Shown here one piece after another: positions 9,384 through 17,580 of a DNA stretch of 64,000 nt. Below the pieces are notes generated by a model that saw nothing but the letters and a program-made list of their open reading frames with translations, was not told the DNA's origin and did not search any database. Position 1 is the first letter of the stretch. Each line of letters begins with the position of its first letter. This DNA comes from Thiohalomonas denitrificans (GTDB lineage Bacteria; Pseudomonadota; Gammaproteobacteria; Thiohalomonadales; Thiohalomonadaceae). Location: contig NZ_FMWD01000009.1 in NCBI RefSeq assembly GCF_900102855.1, positions 62,001 to 126,000 of the forward strand, written 5' to 3'. The translations under genes and the position numbers were made by a program.

Positions 9384-9443
9384 TGTAGCTCGGGCTTTAG
9401 CCTGTCAAAACCGATGACGGCCTGAAGGCCGAGCCGATCTACA
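9384..9443. repeat. REP-like palindrome (TGTAGCTCGG...CCGAGC..CTACA)
   Basis: Imperfect palindrome with a central GCCTGTC/GACGGC stem. Similar GTAGGTCGG..CCGACCTAC palindromes occur at 26095-26145 and 32507-32558, and a half copy follows at about 9472-9490. They mark intergenic or gene-end positions and probably act as transcript-end hairpins. The ~190-bp gap between the dehydrogenase and mshE holds no gene. Confidence 0.7.
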
Positions 9444-9572
9444 GGAGACAGCGCTCTGGTCGCCCGCGTGTAGGTCGGACTTTGACCTGATAAAAGGATA
9501 CTCCGTGGGCAAAGCCTGTAATTTCCCCGGGGATTCTGTACTCTTAAGCGCTTGGCCGCACCAGAGGTTGGC

Positions 9573-11345
9573 ATGATCCCCAAAAAAAAGCTGCGTATCG
9601 GTGACCTGCTGGTTGAGCACAAGATCATTTCCGAAAACCAGCTGCAAACCGCGCTCTCCGAGCAGAGAAAGTCCGGTCGCAAACTGGGCCGAATGCTGCT
9701 CGAGCTGGGCTTTATCGATGAGGACCAGTTGCTGGAGTTTCTCTCCCGGCAACTTCAGGTCCCCTTCGTCGACCTGCGCCATTACCGCTACAAGGCCGAT
9801 GCAGTCCGACTGGTGCCGGAAACCCTTGCCCGCCGCTACCGGGCAATTGTCCTGGATAACAGCCAGGATCCGGTTCTGGTGGGCATGGCGGATCCGACCG
9901 ACATCTTCGCCTTTGACGAGTTGACCAAGGTTCTAAAACGCCCCATCCGCCAGGCGGTAGTGCGAGAAACGGACCTGTTGCGCACCATCGATTCGGTCTA
10001 TCGCCGTACCGAGGAGATCTCGTCACTGGCCGAGGAGCTCTCGGAAGAGCTCTCCGAAACCGACTTCGACCTGGAACGGCTTGGTCAGGCCGCCGACCTC
10101 TCCGATGCCCCGGTGGTCAAGCTGCTGCAATCCATCTTTGCGGATGCAGTGCAGGTCGGCGCCTCCGATATCCATATCGAACCCGATGAGTCGGTGTTAC
10201 GGATCCGGCAGCGTATCGATGGCGTGCTCCAGGAACAGGTGATGAAGGAGAAGCGCATCTCCGCTGCGCTGGTGAGCCGCCTGAAGCTCATGGGTGGGTT
10301 GAATATTTCCGAGCGGCGCCTCCCCCAGGATGGCCGCTTCAATATCCGGGTGAAGGACCGCAACATCGATGTGCGCCTCTCCACCATGCCGATCCAGCAC
10401 GGCGAATCGGTGGTCATGCGTCTGCTCGACCAGAGCGGGGGCCTGCTGGACCTGGAGGCGGTGGGCATGCCTGCCGATGTCCTGCGACACTTTCGGCGCA
10501 ACGTCCGCAAGCCCCACGGCATGGTGCTGGTGACCGGCCCCACCGGTTCCGGCAAGACCACCACCCTTTACGGGGCGCTGAACGAGCTCAACCAGCCGGA
10601 AAAGAAGATCATCACCATCGAAGACCCGGTCGAGTACCGCCTGGCCCGAATCAATCAGGTACAGGTCCACACCAAGATTGGACTGACCTTCGCCGGCGTG
10701 CTGCGAAACGCCCTGCGCCAGGATCCGGATGTGGTTCTTGTGGGCGAAATCCGCGACCAGGAGACGGCCGAGATCGCCCTGCGGGCCTCCATTACCGGCC
10801 ACCTGGTGCTCTCTACGCTGCACACCAACGATGCGGTCTCCACCGCCATTCGCCTCATCGACATGGGCATTCCCGGCTATATGGTGGCCACCGCCCTCGA
10901 GGCGGTGATTGCCCAGCGCCTGGTGCGCCGCATCTGCGACAGCTGTATCACCGACTATCAACCCAACGCACAACAAAAGGCATGGCTGGAAAACCTGCTG
11001 GGCGATGAGCTGAAGGAGGTGACCTTCAAGGCTGGTGCGGGCTGTCCCCATTGTCATAATACCGGCTATCGCGGCCGCATCGGTGTTTTCGAACTGCTGG
11101 AGATCGACGAGGTGCTGACCGACTGCCTGCGCCGTAGTGACTCGGGTGATTTCGCACGGGCGGCCCACATGAAGCCCGATTTCCAGCCGCTCGCCTTTCA
11201 GGCGCTGGAGTATGCCCGCATGGGCATTACCACACTGGAGGAGGTGGTGCGCGTATCCACCGATATCGACACCATCGACCTCGAAGAGGACCTGTCCGGA
11301 TCGGAAATCGACGATGCAGACGTATCGGCAGAGGCAGGTAACTGA
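9573..11345 (+). CDS. mshE: MSHA pilus assembly ATPase MshE (GspE/PilB family, c-di-GMP-binding N domain)
   Basis: Cytoplasmic secretion ATPase that powers pilus extension. The N terminus (1-60) carries two MshEN motifs of the R/K-[IL]-G-x2-L-x8-L form: RIGDLLVEHKIISENQLQ and KLGRMLLELGFIDEDQLL. This motif binds cyclic di-GMP in MshE of Vibrio and its relatives. The N2 domain follows, then the C-terminal motor with Walker A GPTGSGKTTTLYG, Asp box/Walker B DPDVVLVGEIRDQETAE and the His box TGHLVLSTLHTNDA. A zinc tetracysteine is present (RICDSC ... GCPHCHNTGY). ATG 9573 has AGAGG upstream. Its stop overlaps the mshG start (TGATG). Confidence 0.93.
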   Translation: MIPKKKLRIGDLLVEHKIISENQLQTALSEQRKSGRKLGRMLLELGFIDEDQLLEFLSRQLQVPFVDLRHYRYKADAVRLVPETLARRYRAIVLDNSQDPVLVGMADPTDIFAFDELTKVLKRPIRQAVVRETDLLRTIDSVYRRTEEISSLAEELSEELSETDFDLERLGQAADLSDAPVVKLLQSIFADAVQVGASDIHIEPDESVLRIRQRIDGVLQEQVMKEKRISAALVSRLKLMGGLNISERRLPQDGRFNIRVKDRNIDVRLSTMPIQHGESVVMRLLDQSGGLLDLEAVGMPADVLRHFRRNVRKPHGMVLVTGPTGSGKTTTLYGALNELNQPEKKIITIEDPVEYRLARINQVQVHTKIGLTFAGVLRNALRQDPDVVLVGEIRDQETAEIALRASITGHLVLSTLHTNDAVSTAIRLIDMGIPGYMVATALEAVIAQRLVRRICDSCITDYQPNAQQKAWLENLLGDELKEVTFKAGAGCPHCHNTGYRGRIGVFELLEIDEVLTDCLRRSDSGDFARAAHMKPDFQPLAFQALEYARMGITTLEEVVRVSTDIDTIDLEEDLSGSEIDDADVSAEAGN

Positions 11346-12565
11346 TGCCGCTGTTCGAATACACAGCCCGGGATGGTCGCGGTGGCGCAGTAACCGGCCG
11401 CATCGAGTCCAGTTCCGCCGATGCGGTGGCCAGCCAGCTGCTGAACTCCGGGATTACCCCGGTCCACATTAGCGAGGCCGTTCCCCGACGCGACTATCTG
11501 GCCGAGCTGAGACGCCACCTCGGCTCCGGCCGACCGAATCAGGATGACCTGCTGCTATTCTGCCGGCAGATGTATACCCTCACCAAGTCCGGCGTACCCA
11601 TCGTGCGGGGACTTACCGGACTGGCCGAATCCACCCGTAATGCCGTTCTTGCCGAATCCCTGCAGCAGATACGGACGGAGCTGGAGGCCGGTCGCGACCT
11701 GTCGGGCGCCATGGCACAGCACCCGAAAATCTTCAGTCCGCTGATGGTCAGCATGGTCCGGGTCGGCGAGAGCACCGGGCAGCTGGACGAGGCCTTCGAA
11801 CGACTGTCGCGGTACCTGGAGCAGGACCGGGATACCCGTTCCCGCATCAAGACGGCATTGCGCTATCCGACCATTGTGCTGGTGTTCATCGCCGCAGCTA
11901 TCGGGGTGGTAAACGTAATCGTGATACCGGCGTTCGCCAAGGTATTCGCCGGAATGGGCTCCGACCTCCCCTGGCAAACGAAACTGCTGATGGCGCTCTC
12001 CGATTTCTCGGTCGCCTTTTGGCCGCATATCCTAATGGCGATCATCCTCACCGTATTGGCAGTGCGTTCCTATGTGCATACCCCCGCCGGCCGCTACCGA
12101 TGGGACCATATGAAACTGGGACTGCCGATTGTCGGCAGTATCATATCGCGTGCCATTCTGGCGCGTTTCGCCCGCACTTTCGCGATGACCACCCGCTCTG
12201 GTGTTCCGCTCATACAGGCGCTCGGTGTCGTCGCCCGGGCGGTCAACAACGAATACGTCTCCGAACGGGTGATCAACATGCGAAGCGGCGTCGAACGCGG
12301 CGACACACTTACCCGAACCGCAGCGGCGACCGGCCTCTTCACTCCCCTGATCCTGCAGATGCTCTCGGTGGGCGAGGAAACCGGACGGGTGGAAGACATG
12401 ATGGACGAGGTCGCAGGGTTCTATGAACGCGAGGTCGAACACGAGTTGAAGAGCCTCACTTCCGCCATCGAGCCGATCCTGATCGTGGCGGTGGGGATCC
12501 TCGTGCTCATCCTCGCCCTTGGTGTATTCCTGCCCATGTGGGATTTGACACAGCTTGCCGGGTAA
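11345..12565 (+). CDS. mshG: MSHA pilus inner-membrane platform protein MshG (GspF/PilC family)
   Basis: Polytopic platform protein on which the extension ATPase acts. The 406 residues contain two GspF repeats (about 70-195 and 275-395). Each has the family cytoplasmic helices (LLLFCRQMYTLTKSGVPIVRGL; FARTFAMTTRSGVPLIQAL), and three membrane segments are present (about 170-195, 220-242 and 375-400, LILALGVFLPMWDL). It starts on the mshE stop codon, implying coupled translation. E-G-F gene order is that of Vibrio and Shewanella MSHA loci. Confidence 0.93.
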   Translation: MPLFEYTARDGRGGAVTGRIESSSADAVASQLLNSGITPVHISEAVPRRDYLAELRRHLGSGRPNQDDLLLFCRQMYTLTKSGVPIVRGLTGLAESTRNAVLAESLQQIRTELEAGRDLSGAMAQHPKIFSPLMVSMVRVGESTGQLDEAFERLSRYLEQDRDTRSRIKTALRYPTIVLVFIAAAIGVVNVIVIPAFAKVFAGMGSDLPWQTKLLMALSDFSVAFWPHILMAIILTVLAVRSYVHTPAGRYRWDHMKLGLPIVGSIISRAILARFARTFAMTTRSGVPLIQALGVVARAVNNEYVSERVINMRSGVERGDTLTRTAAATGLFTPLILQMLSVGEETGRVEDMMDEVAGFYEREVEHELKSLTSAIEPILIVAVGILVLILALGVFLPMWDLTQLAG

Positions 12566-12569
12566 GCGA

Positions 12570-13112
12570 TTGCACATCTTGGCCAGGCTCCAACGCAGCG
12601 CGACGGTTCCGGAATGGGCGGCGGTGACGATACTGATAGCGATCTTTATCACCCTCGTCATCGACCGGGTCTGGGCGTTGCGGATCGTCGCCGAGCAGAC
12701 GGGAGTGGAACACACCATAGGCACTCTCAAAAGTGCACTCGGTCTTGAGGTGGTCGCACGGGTCATCCAGGACAAAGGACTGAGCGAACTGGCGGAGCTG
12801 GATGGTTCCAATCCAATCGCCCTGCTCGAGCAGCCCCCCGGAAATTACCTCGGGGAACTGGACGCACCCGATCCGGCGGGCGTAAAAGGCAACCGCTGGT
12901 ATTTCGACCGGAGCCGGAAACTACTCATCTACCGGGTCGCCTACTCCGATTACCTTAAGAGCCCGCTCTCCGGACCGGCTCGCATCCGCTTCATGGTTCG
13001 CGTCGATTATCGCCGCGACAACAGCGGCGACCGTTCACTGAGCCCGCAAGCGGGCCGCATCCGCGGGATCGACCTCGTTCCGGTGGAAAGGTATCAATGG
13101 GTCGAGGAGTGA
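12570..13112 (+). CDS. MshF-like pilus biogenesis protein
   Basis: About 180 residues with one N-terminal transmembrane helix (about residues 12-35, WAAVTILIAIFITLVIDRVW) and a periplasmic domain without cysteines. Position directly after mshG, single-span topology and size match MshF, which is poorly conserved in sequence; identification therefore rests on context. The start is uncertain: TTG 12570 has GGGTAAG just upstream, and TTG 12555, overlapping the mshG stop, is also possible. The 3' end overlaps the next gene by 16 bases. Confidence 0.6.
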   Translation: MHILARLQRSATVPEWAAVTILIAIFITLVIDRVWALRIVAEQTGVEHTIGTLKSALGLEVVARVIQDKGLSELAELDGSNPIALLEQPPGNYLGELDAPDPAGVKGNRWYFDRSRKLLIYRVAYSDYLKSPLSGPARIRFMVRVDYRRDNSGDRSLSPQAGRIRGIDLVPVERYQWVEE

Positions 13113-13684
13113 GAGAAATCGGATACATGGAAAAGATGGCCGAGCTTCTCTTTATGATCCTGCCGGCCCTGCTGGCCGCCGCCGGGCTGACGGGCCTCGG
13201 CCTGGGGGCGGCGCTGTTGATGTTTCCCGATCAAATCGGGAAATGGGGAAAGCGCCTGGAGACACCCTTCACCAGTGAACGATTCATCTACCGGCACAAC
13301 CGGTTTTTCGGTCTCTTCCTGTTGGCCGGCGGAGCGTTTGCCCTGCTGAAAATCGGTGCGTCGATCGCTGCAGGTTACCGCGCCCACTTGGCAGGAGGGC
13401 CGGTTTTCGAAAGCCTGATGGACGCCAGCCTGATTTTCCTGCTTCTGGGTAACCTGGGGGCAATGATGATCGGCGCCATCGTGTGGATCCGGCCTAGCCA
13501 CCTGAAGGGATGGGAAATCCACGTCAACCACTGGGTATCCACCCGCCGAAGCCCCCCGGACCAGGCACCACTGGCGAGCCGTATCGACCGCCATGTGCTC
13601 GTCTTCCCCCGCACGGCAGGAGCCTTCTTCATTCTCGCCGGCCTCTACCTTCTAGCTAGCGCCACAATGATGAATTTCGCCTGA
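13097..13684 (+). CDS. Four-helix integral membrane protein of unknown function in the MSHA locus
   Basis: A 195-residue hydrophobic protein with four predicted membrane segments (about 15-45, 70-95, 112-135 and 170-192). Charged loops include FPDQIGKWGKRLETPF and VNHWVSTRRSPPDQ. No enzymatic motif or known family is recognised. It sits between the MshF-like gene and the major pilin, overlapping the former by 16 bases, so it is probably co-transcribed with mshE-G-F. ATG 13097 has GGAAAGG upstream; ATG 13127 (MEKMAELLF) is an alternative that would place the first helix at the very N terminus. Confidence 0.7.
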   Translation: MGRGVREIGYMEKMAELLFMILPALLAAAGLTGLGLGAALLMFPDQIGKWGKRLETPFTSERFIYRHNRFFGLFLLAGGAFALLKIGASIAAGYRAHLAGGPVFESLMDASLIFLLLGNLGAMMIGAIVWIRPSHLKGWEIHVNHWVSTRRSPPDQAPLASRIDRHVLVFPRTAGAFFILAGLYLLASATMMNFA

Positions 13685-13754
13685 AAGACTTTTTATGCGC
13701 AACTACACACATTATGGTAATGTGGAGTCGTTGACTAACATAGCGACCTATGTC

Positions 13755-13778
13755 TTAGGGGCTGCGGCCCCCTGCTAA
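13755..13778 (+). promoter_or_regulatory. Stem-loop in the pilin 5' leader
   Basis: TTAGGGGC and its complement GGCCCC..CTAA form a GC-rich stem just before the pilin ribosome-binding site (CGGAG). A TTGACT hexamer at 13731-13736 could be a -35 element, but no good -10 follows. A 5' stabilising hairpin would suit an abundant pilin mRNA; this is inference. Confidence 0.35.
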
Positions 13779-13791
13779 AACGGAGAAAACA

Positions 13792-14181
13792 ATGAAAACA
13801 CAGGCGGGTTTTACCCTCATCGAACTGGTAATGGTAATCGTGATTCTCGGGATTCTGGCGGCAACGGCGATTCCAAAATATGTCGATCTTCAGTCGGAGG
13901 CCGGCGCAGCTGCCGCAGAAGGTGTTCTGGGGTCGGCACGATCGGCGGCCTCCATCAATTATGCCACCAATCTGACGAAAGGGACCTCATCCTACATTAC
14001 GACCGATCAAACACTGCAAAACGCAATGGATGCGTTTCCGACTGAATGCGACGACGGCACCGGTACTGACAAGGATATAACCTGCAGTTTCGGCGGCAAA
14101 GATTATCTGATGGTGATAACCCAAGAAGAAAATGCTACCCAACCGGCACTGATTACCGCTTCAGGTTCGAACTGGCCATAG
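13792..14181 (+). CDS. mshA: MSHA-type major pilin MshA-like
   Basis: Type IVa/b prepilin of 129 residues. The short leader MKTQAG is cut by prepilin peptidase before the N-methylated Phe, followed by the canonical spine FTLIELVMVIVILGILAATAIPKY with the conserved Glu at mature position 5. The globular domain has two cysteines (TECDDG and ITCSFG) likely forming the C-terminal disulfide loop, and a Ser/Thr-rich region (KGTSSYITTDQT). It has a separate leader with hairpin and a hairpin after its stop, consistent with high expression as the fibre subunit. The Wzy-family gene downstream suggests the pilin could be glycosylated. Confidence 0.88.
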   Translation: MKTQAGFTLIELVMVIVILGILAATAIPKYVDLQSEAGAAAAEGVLGSARSAASINYATNLTKGTSSYITTDQTLQNAMDAFPTECDDGTGTDKDITCSFGGKDYLMVITQEENATQPALITASGSNWP

Positions 14182-14190
14182 GCGTTTAAA

Positions 14191-14222
14191 GGAAAGGAGG
14201 GGATTGGAACACCCCTCCTTCC
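14191..14222 (+). terminator. Strong hairpin after the pilin gene
   Basis: GGAAAGGAGGGG pairs with CCCCTCCTTCC across a 9-nt loop, with one bulge. No T-run follows (TGATAG). Likely 3' stabiliser or terminator separating the pilin transcript from the downstream Wzy-family gene. Confidence 0.65.
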
Positions 14223-14357
14223 TGATAGAACCGACAAAATCGATGTTAAGTATCACTTTTAAGCGCCTATCCAGCCATTAGCGTTTTCCTCTCATTCGTA
14301 TCCCTTCTCGCGGCGAGCGCCTTTACGGGCGAATCGGTTGTTTTCTATACCGTTGCT

Positions 14358-16160
14358 TTGACCTGCCTTGTAGGGTGGCTCGCCCTCTCCATCGGGCGAC
14401 GCCACGGCAGCGGACTGCCACTGCCCCGAACACCGCTGTTCATTGCCTCGGCCGCACTAATTGGTTGGTATTCAGCGACGCTTCTTTGGGCTCCGTCTGC
14501 CTACACATCGACACTCACCTTCTGGTGGGTGGCGGCAATGCCGCTAACATTTTTCGCCTTCCTGTGGGACCCGGATTCGGGTAGGGCATGGCCCCGAATG
14601 CAAGGGCTTTTTATCACGCTGGGGCTTGTTGGGACACTGATGGCGTTTTACCAAGCTACCCAGGGAGAGGCGCCCAGCGCTCTCTACCTCAACAAAAACA
14701 ACCATGCCGCCTTCCTCAACCTGCTACTCCTGCCACTGGTCGCCCGCTTTGTGGCTGGAAGCACCGACGGCTCGCGTTTTCGAGCCGCTAGTGGCGGGGT
14801 CATTGTCCTGTTTCTGACGGTGGTGTTTCTCATCGGCAGCCGGGGGGCATTTCTGGGTTTCATCGGGGGAGTGCTATTTTTGCTTTGGGGCCTCGGCATC
14901 GCCCGCTGGCGGCGGCACTGGCTACTGTTTTCGGCACTGGTGGCCATCGCCTTGCTCCTCGCCAACATCGGCTTCGAGCCGACCTCCTCCACCGGTGCCC
15001 GCGTCGCGACGCTGGCCCAGCCGGGAGAGGCGGGGGCATCCCGGTTCCTCATCTGGGAAACCTCGGTGGAGATGCTGCGGGAGCATCCTCTGTGGGGCAT
15101 CGGGCTGGGGACGTTCTGGATGATGTATCCGGCCTTTCGGCACCCCGACGATGCCAGCGGCGGTTTTTTCGTCCACAACGACTATCTACAGATCTGGCTC
15201 GAAGCGGGCCTACCCGGGCTTCTGCTAATCCTTTTAATAGGCTGGTCGCTATTTCGCAGCGTGAGCGCATTTCGCCAACGCGCCGGCGGGAATGAGGTCG
15301 AGGTATACGGCCTCACCGCCGGGCTCGCTGCAGTAGGCGTCCATAGCGTATTCACATTCAATCTCTATATACTTTCAATTCTGATTCTCTGCGGGCTGTA
15401 TTTGGGGCGCCTTCACCACCACTGCTATTCGACGCCGACGAATTGGCGATTGAACCTGCAACGGATTCGGCGCAAAGCCTTCGTACCCTTGCTGATCGCG
15501 GGACTGATTCCACCATTCGGCTATTTCCTTTCCGTAACGCTGTCCCAGTACTACCTCGAAAGGGCCGATAAGGTAACTACCGAAAACCTTGGCACGGCCG
15601 ATCGCCTGCTCGGCCAGGCCCAGGGGTTGACACCCGCACTCGAGGCGATCCGGTCGGCTCGTGGCGAACTATGGCGATCGACCCTGGGGGATCTCGAGGG
15701 TGAACGCGCCGCCGAGGCCTTCAAGCAGTCGGTTGCCGCCTATCTCGAGGGGCACCGCCTGAACGGCTATGTCCCACGCCCGCTGGTGGGCTTGGGACGA
15801 CTCTATTCGGAGTACCCGCAATGGGCGGACGAAGGCAACGCAGCCGAGATTGCGGAGGCCTATTTCACCGAAGCTATACGGCTTGACCCCCGCAGCCTTT
15901 CCGCCCGGCGGAACCTGGCGTTTCATCAGTTACGCCAAGGCGACACCGAAGCGGCATTGGCGGCCTTGGAAGGTGGACTGAAGTACCGTTACCCCCCGAC
16001 GCTTAACCTTGCCGGGTACTACAGCTTTGCCTCACAGCTGTACGAAGAAATCGGTAAAGATGAACAAAGCATCCATTGGCACACCAAGGCTGAAGCGATC
16101 ACAGAGAAAATCGAGCGAAAACGGACACGAACAGCCCCTTCGGCGAGTATGCACGGGTAG
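14358..16160 (+). CDS. O-antigen ligase/Wzy-family membrane protein with C-terminal TPR region
   Basis: At least 600 residues. Roughly the first 390 are hydrophobic with about ten membrane helices and the Wzy_C periplasmic loop (residues ~215-275: RFLIWETSVEMLREHPLWGI, FFVHNDYLQIWLEAGLPG). This is the signature of O-antigen ligases and PglL/PilO-type oligosaccharyltransferases. The C-terminal ~190 residues hold TPR-like repeats (AEAYFTEAIRLDPRSLSARR; QLRQGDTEAALAALEGG). Placement directly after the major pilin suggests a pilin-glycosylating transferase, by analogy with TfpW/PilO; not proven. The start is problematic: TTG 14358 is the first usual start codon, but the same frame stays open and hydrophobic back to 14250. 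An ATT at 14277 or a frameshift from ATG 14243 may be involved. Confidence 0.78.
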   Translation: MTCLVGWLALSIGRRHGSGLPLPRTPLFIASAALIGWYSATLLWAPSAYTSTLTFWWVAAMPLTFFAFLWDPDSGRAWPRMQGLFITLGLVGTLMAFYQATQGEAPSALYLNKNNHAAFLNLLLLPLVARFVAGSTDGSRFRAASGGVIVLFLTVVFLIGSRGAFLGFIGGVLFLLWGLGIARWRRHWLLFSALVAIALLLANIGFEPTSSTGARVATLAQPGEAGASRFLIWETSVEMLREHPLWGIGLGTFWMMYPAFRHPDDASGGFFVHNDYLQIWLEAGLPGLLLILLIGWSLFRSVSAFRQRAGGNEVEVYGLTAGLAAVGVHSVFTFNLYILSILILCGLYLGRLHHHCYSTPTNWRLNLQRIRRKAFVPLLIAGLIPPFGYFLSVTLSQYYLERADKVTTENLGTADRLLGQAQGLTPALEAIRSARGELWRSTLGDLEGERAAEAFKQSVAAYLEGHRLNGYVPRPLVGLGRLYSEYPQWADEGNAAEIAEAYFTEAIRLDPRSLSARRNLAFHQLRQGDTEAALAALEGGLKYRYPPTLNLAGYYSFASQLYEEIGKDEQSIHWHTKAEAITEKIERKRTRTAPSASMHG

Positions 16161-16196
16161 AGTAGAGGACAGGCTCTCGCGCCCTCCCTCATCAAT

Positions 16197-16223
16197 CCGT
16201 GCATGCGGTTCTCCCGCACACGG
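16197..16223. repeat. Hairpin CCGTGcATGCGG...CCGCAcaCACGG, possible group II intron remnant
   Basis: The palindrome and its surroundings (revcomp GCCGTGTGCGGGAGAACCGC) resemble, from memory, the hairpin sequences seen in bacterial group II introns or their insertion remnants. No intron-encoded protein is present. It lies between the Wzy-family gene and the RAYT element, and similarity may extend into the last codons of the Wzy-family gene. Confidence 0.35.
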
Positions 16224-16246
16224 CTTTCCGATGCGCACCTCACACG

Positions 16247-17474
16247 GGGTCAGTTCTTGACCTTGGACTGAGTAATCTGTAACCATCGGGCGATGGCCAG
16301 ACCGCTTCGACTCGAATTTGAAGGCGCCGTGTACCACATTACGGCACGTGGTAACGCACGCCAGGACATCTTCCTTGATGAGGAAGACCGTCAGCAATTC
16401 CTTCAGCTCTTGGCCCGAGAGGTCGAACAGCAAGGGTGGCGCTGCTACGCCTATTGCCTGATGTCGAACCATTACCACCTGCTGGTTGAAACACCGGAGC
16501 CCAATCTGAGTCGGGGCATGCGCCGCCTTAACGGTGTCTATACCCAGCAATTCAATCGTCGCCACGGTCGCGTCGGCCACCTCCTTCAGGGTCGTTATAA
16601 AAGCATTCTGGTGGAGCGGGAGAGCTACCTTCTCGAGCTCTGCCGATATGTGGTGCTGAACCCGGTGCGGGCGGGAATGGTTCAAGAAACATCTGATTAC
16701 CCGTGGTGCAGTTTTGCAGCGACCGCAGGCTATAGCCCAGCGCCGCCGTGGCTCGATATCGAAGGGGTTCTGGAAACATTTCACTCCGATTCCCGGAAAG
16801 CCCGGCGGGCCTATGCCACGTTCGTCGGTAAGGGTACCAACGCTCGCCCGTGGGATGACCTGCGGGGCCAAGTCTGGCTGGGTAGCGCGAAATTTAGAGA
16901 ACGCATGGAGCAATTGGCCCGGGAACAACCCTGTGATGAGATCCCCAAGCGCCAGCTCGAGAGGCCCCGTCCCACAAAATCGGACATCCTGGCACAAGTT
17001 ACGGGGAAATTCGGTGTCGATCAGGAGGCGTTATTCGAACGGCGCCACCCGCAAGCCTATCAGTGTGCAGTTTACCTGCTCCGCCGCGAGGCAAACCTTC
17101 CCCTGAAGGAGGTTGCCGGAATCTTCGGGATTTCGCCCTCCAGGGTGTCGAAAATCCAGAAAGCCGTCGAAAGTTCTCATGATGAAATTGCCCCCGCTGT
17201 CATTACAGGAGCCCCGGCGACGAAGTAATCTCCTGCTCCCAACCCCAGATTGCCGCGTCGCTGGGACTCGGCTTTGGCATCCTGCGTCGCTCTACCACCT
17301 AGATCCATGTAGGCGTCCTCGCAATTGACGGCTAAATGTTCGTCATTGATTCGGGCCCGCGCAGCAAGAGGATACTACCCCTAATGACATTCAGACCGCG
17401 GGAATTAGAAGCCTCGGATATGAGGACAGGTGAACCGCCCCGGGAGAACGTCGTGCAAAGTCAAGAACTGACCC
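16247..17474. mobile_element. RAYT-type transposable element with 15-bp inverted ends
   Basis: GGGTCAGTTCTTGAC at 16247-16261 is repeated exactly as its inverse GTCAAGAACTGACCC at 17460-17474, bracketing one Y1-transposase gene (16293-17228). The transposase starts 32 bases inside the left end, while ~230 non-coding bases separate its stop from the right end. No target-site duplication is evident. The element lies inside the MSHA locus between the Wzy-family gene and mshQ. Confidence 0.75.
16293..17228 (+). CDS. REP-associated tyrosine transposase (RAYT/TnpREP, IS200-like)
   Basis: A 311-residue HuH/Y1 single-strand transposase. The N-terminal ~150 residues carry MARPLRLEFEGAVYHITARGN, the HuH metal motif in YCLMSNHYHLLVETP and the catalytic tyrosine in ELCRYVVLNPVRAGM. 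A C-terminal extension (about 215-300) ends in a helix-turn-helix (LPLKEVAGIFGISPSRVSKIQKAV), a form seen in the longer RAYT subgroup. Such proteins nick at GTAG-type sequences beside palindromes and spread REP sequences. It appears intact. It is enclosed by 15-bp inverted repeats and interrupts the pilus gene cluster. Confidence 0.9.
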   Translation: MARPLRLEFEGAVYHITARGNARQDIFLDEEDRQQFLQLLAREVEQQGWRCYAYCLMSNHYHLLVETPEPNLSRGMRRLNGVYTQQFNRRHGRVGHLLQGRYKSILVERESYLLELCRYVVLNPVRAGMVQETSDYPWCSFAATAGYSPAPPWLDIEGVLETFHSDSRKARRAYATFVGKGTNARPWDDLRGQVWLGSAKFRERMEQLAREQPCDEIPKRQLERPRPTKSDILAQVTGKFGVDQEALFERRHPQAYQCAVYLLRREANLPLKEVAGIFGISPSRVSKIQKAVESSHDEIAPAVITGAPATK

Positions 17475-17580
17475 TCAACTCCAAATTCGATGGTAGACTC
17501 CGCTGTTGCCCCTGTTTATGGTTAATCCGCTCTTTGATTCGGTGTAAAGTGCTTTCATTCAATCGATAAGTGGGAAGGAA
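17229..17580. other. Non-coding stretch between RAYT gene and mshQ
   Basis: It holds the right part of the RAYT element with its inverted end (17460-17474), then 106 bases leading to the mshQ start with GGAAGGAA directly before the GTG. Short open frames here show no family resemblance. No clear promoter could be assigned. Confidence 0.6.

Noticed and set aside
13731-13759. Sigma70 promoter for the pilin gene (TTGACT)
   Set aside because: The -35-like hexamer has no acceptable -10 at 16-18 bp; it is mentioned only as a possibility in the leader entry.
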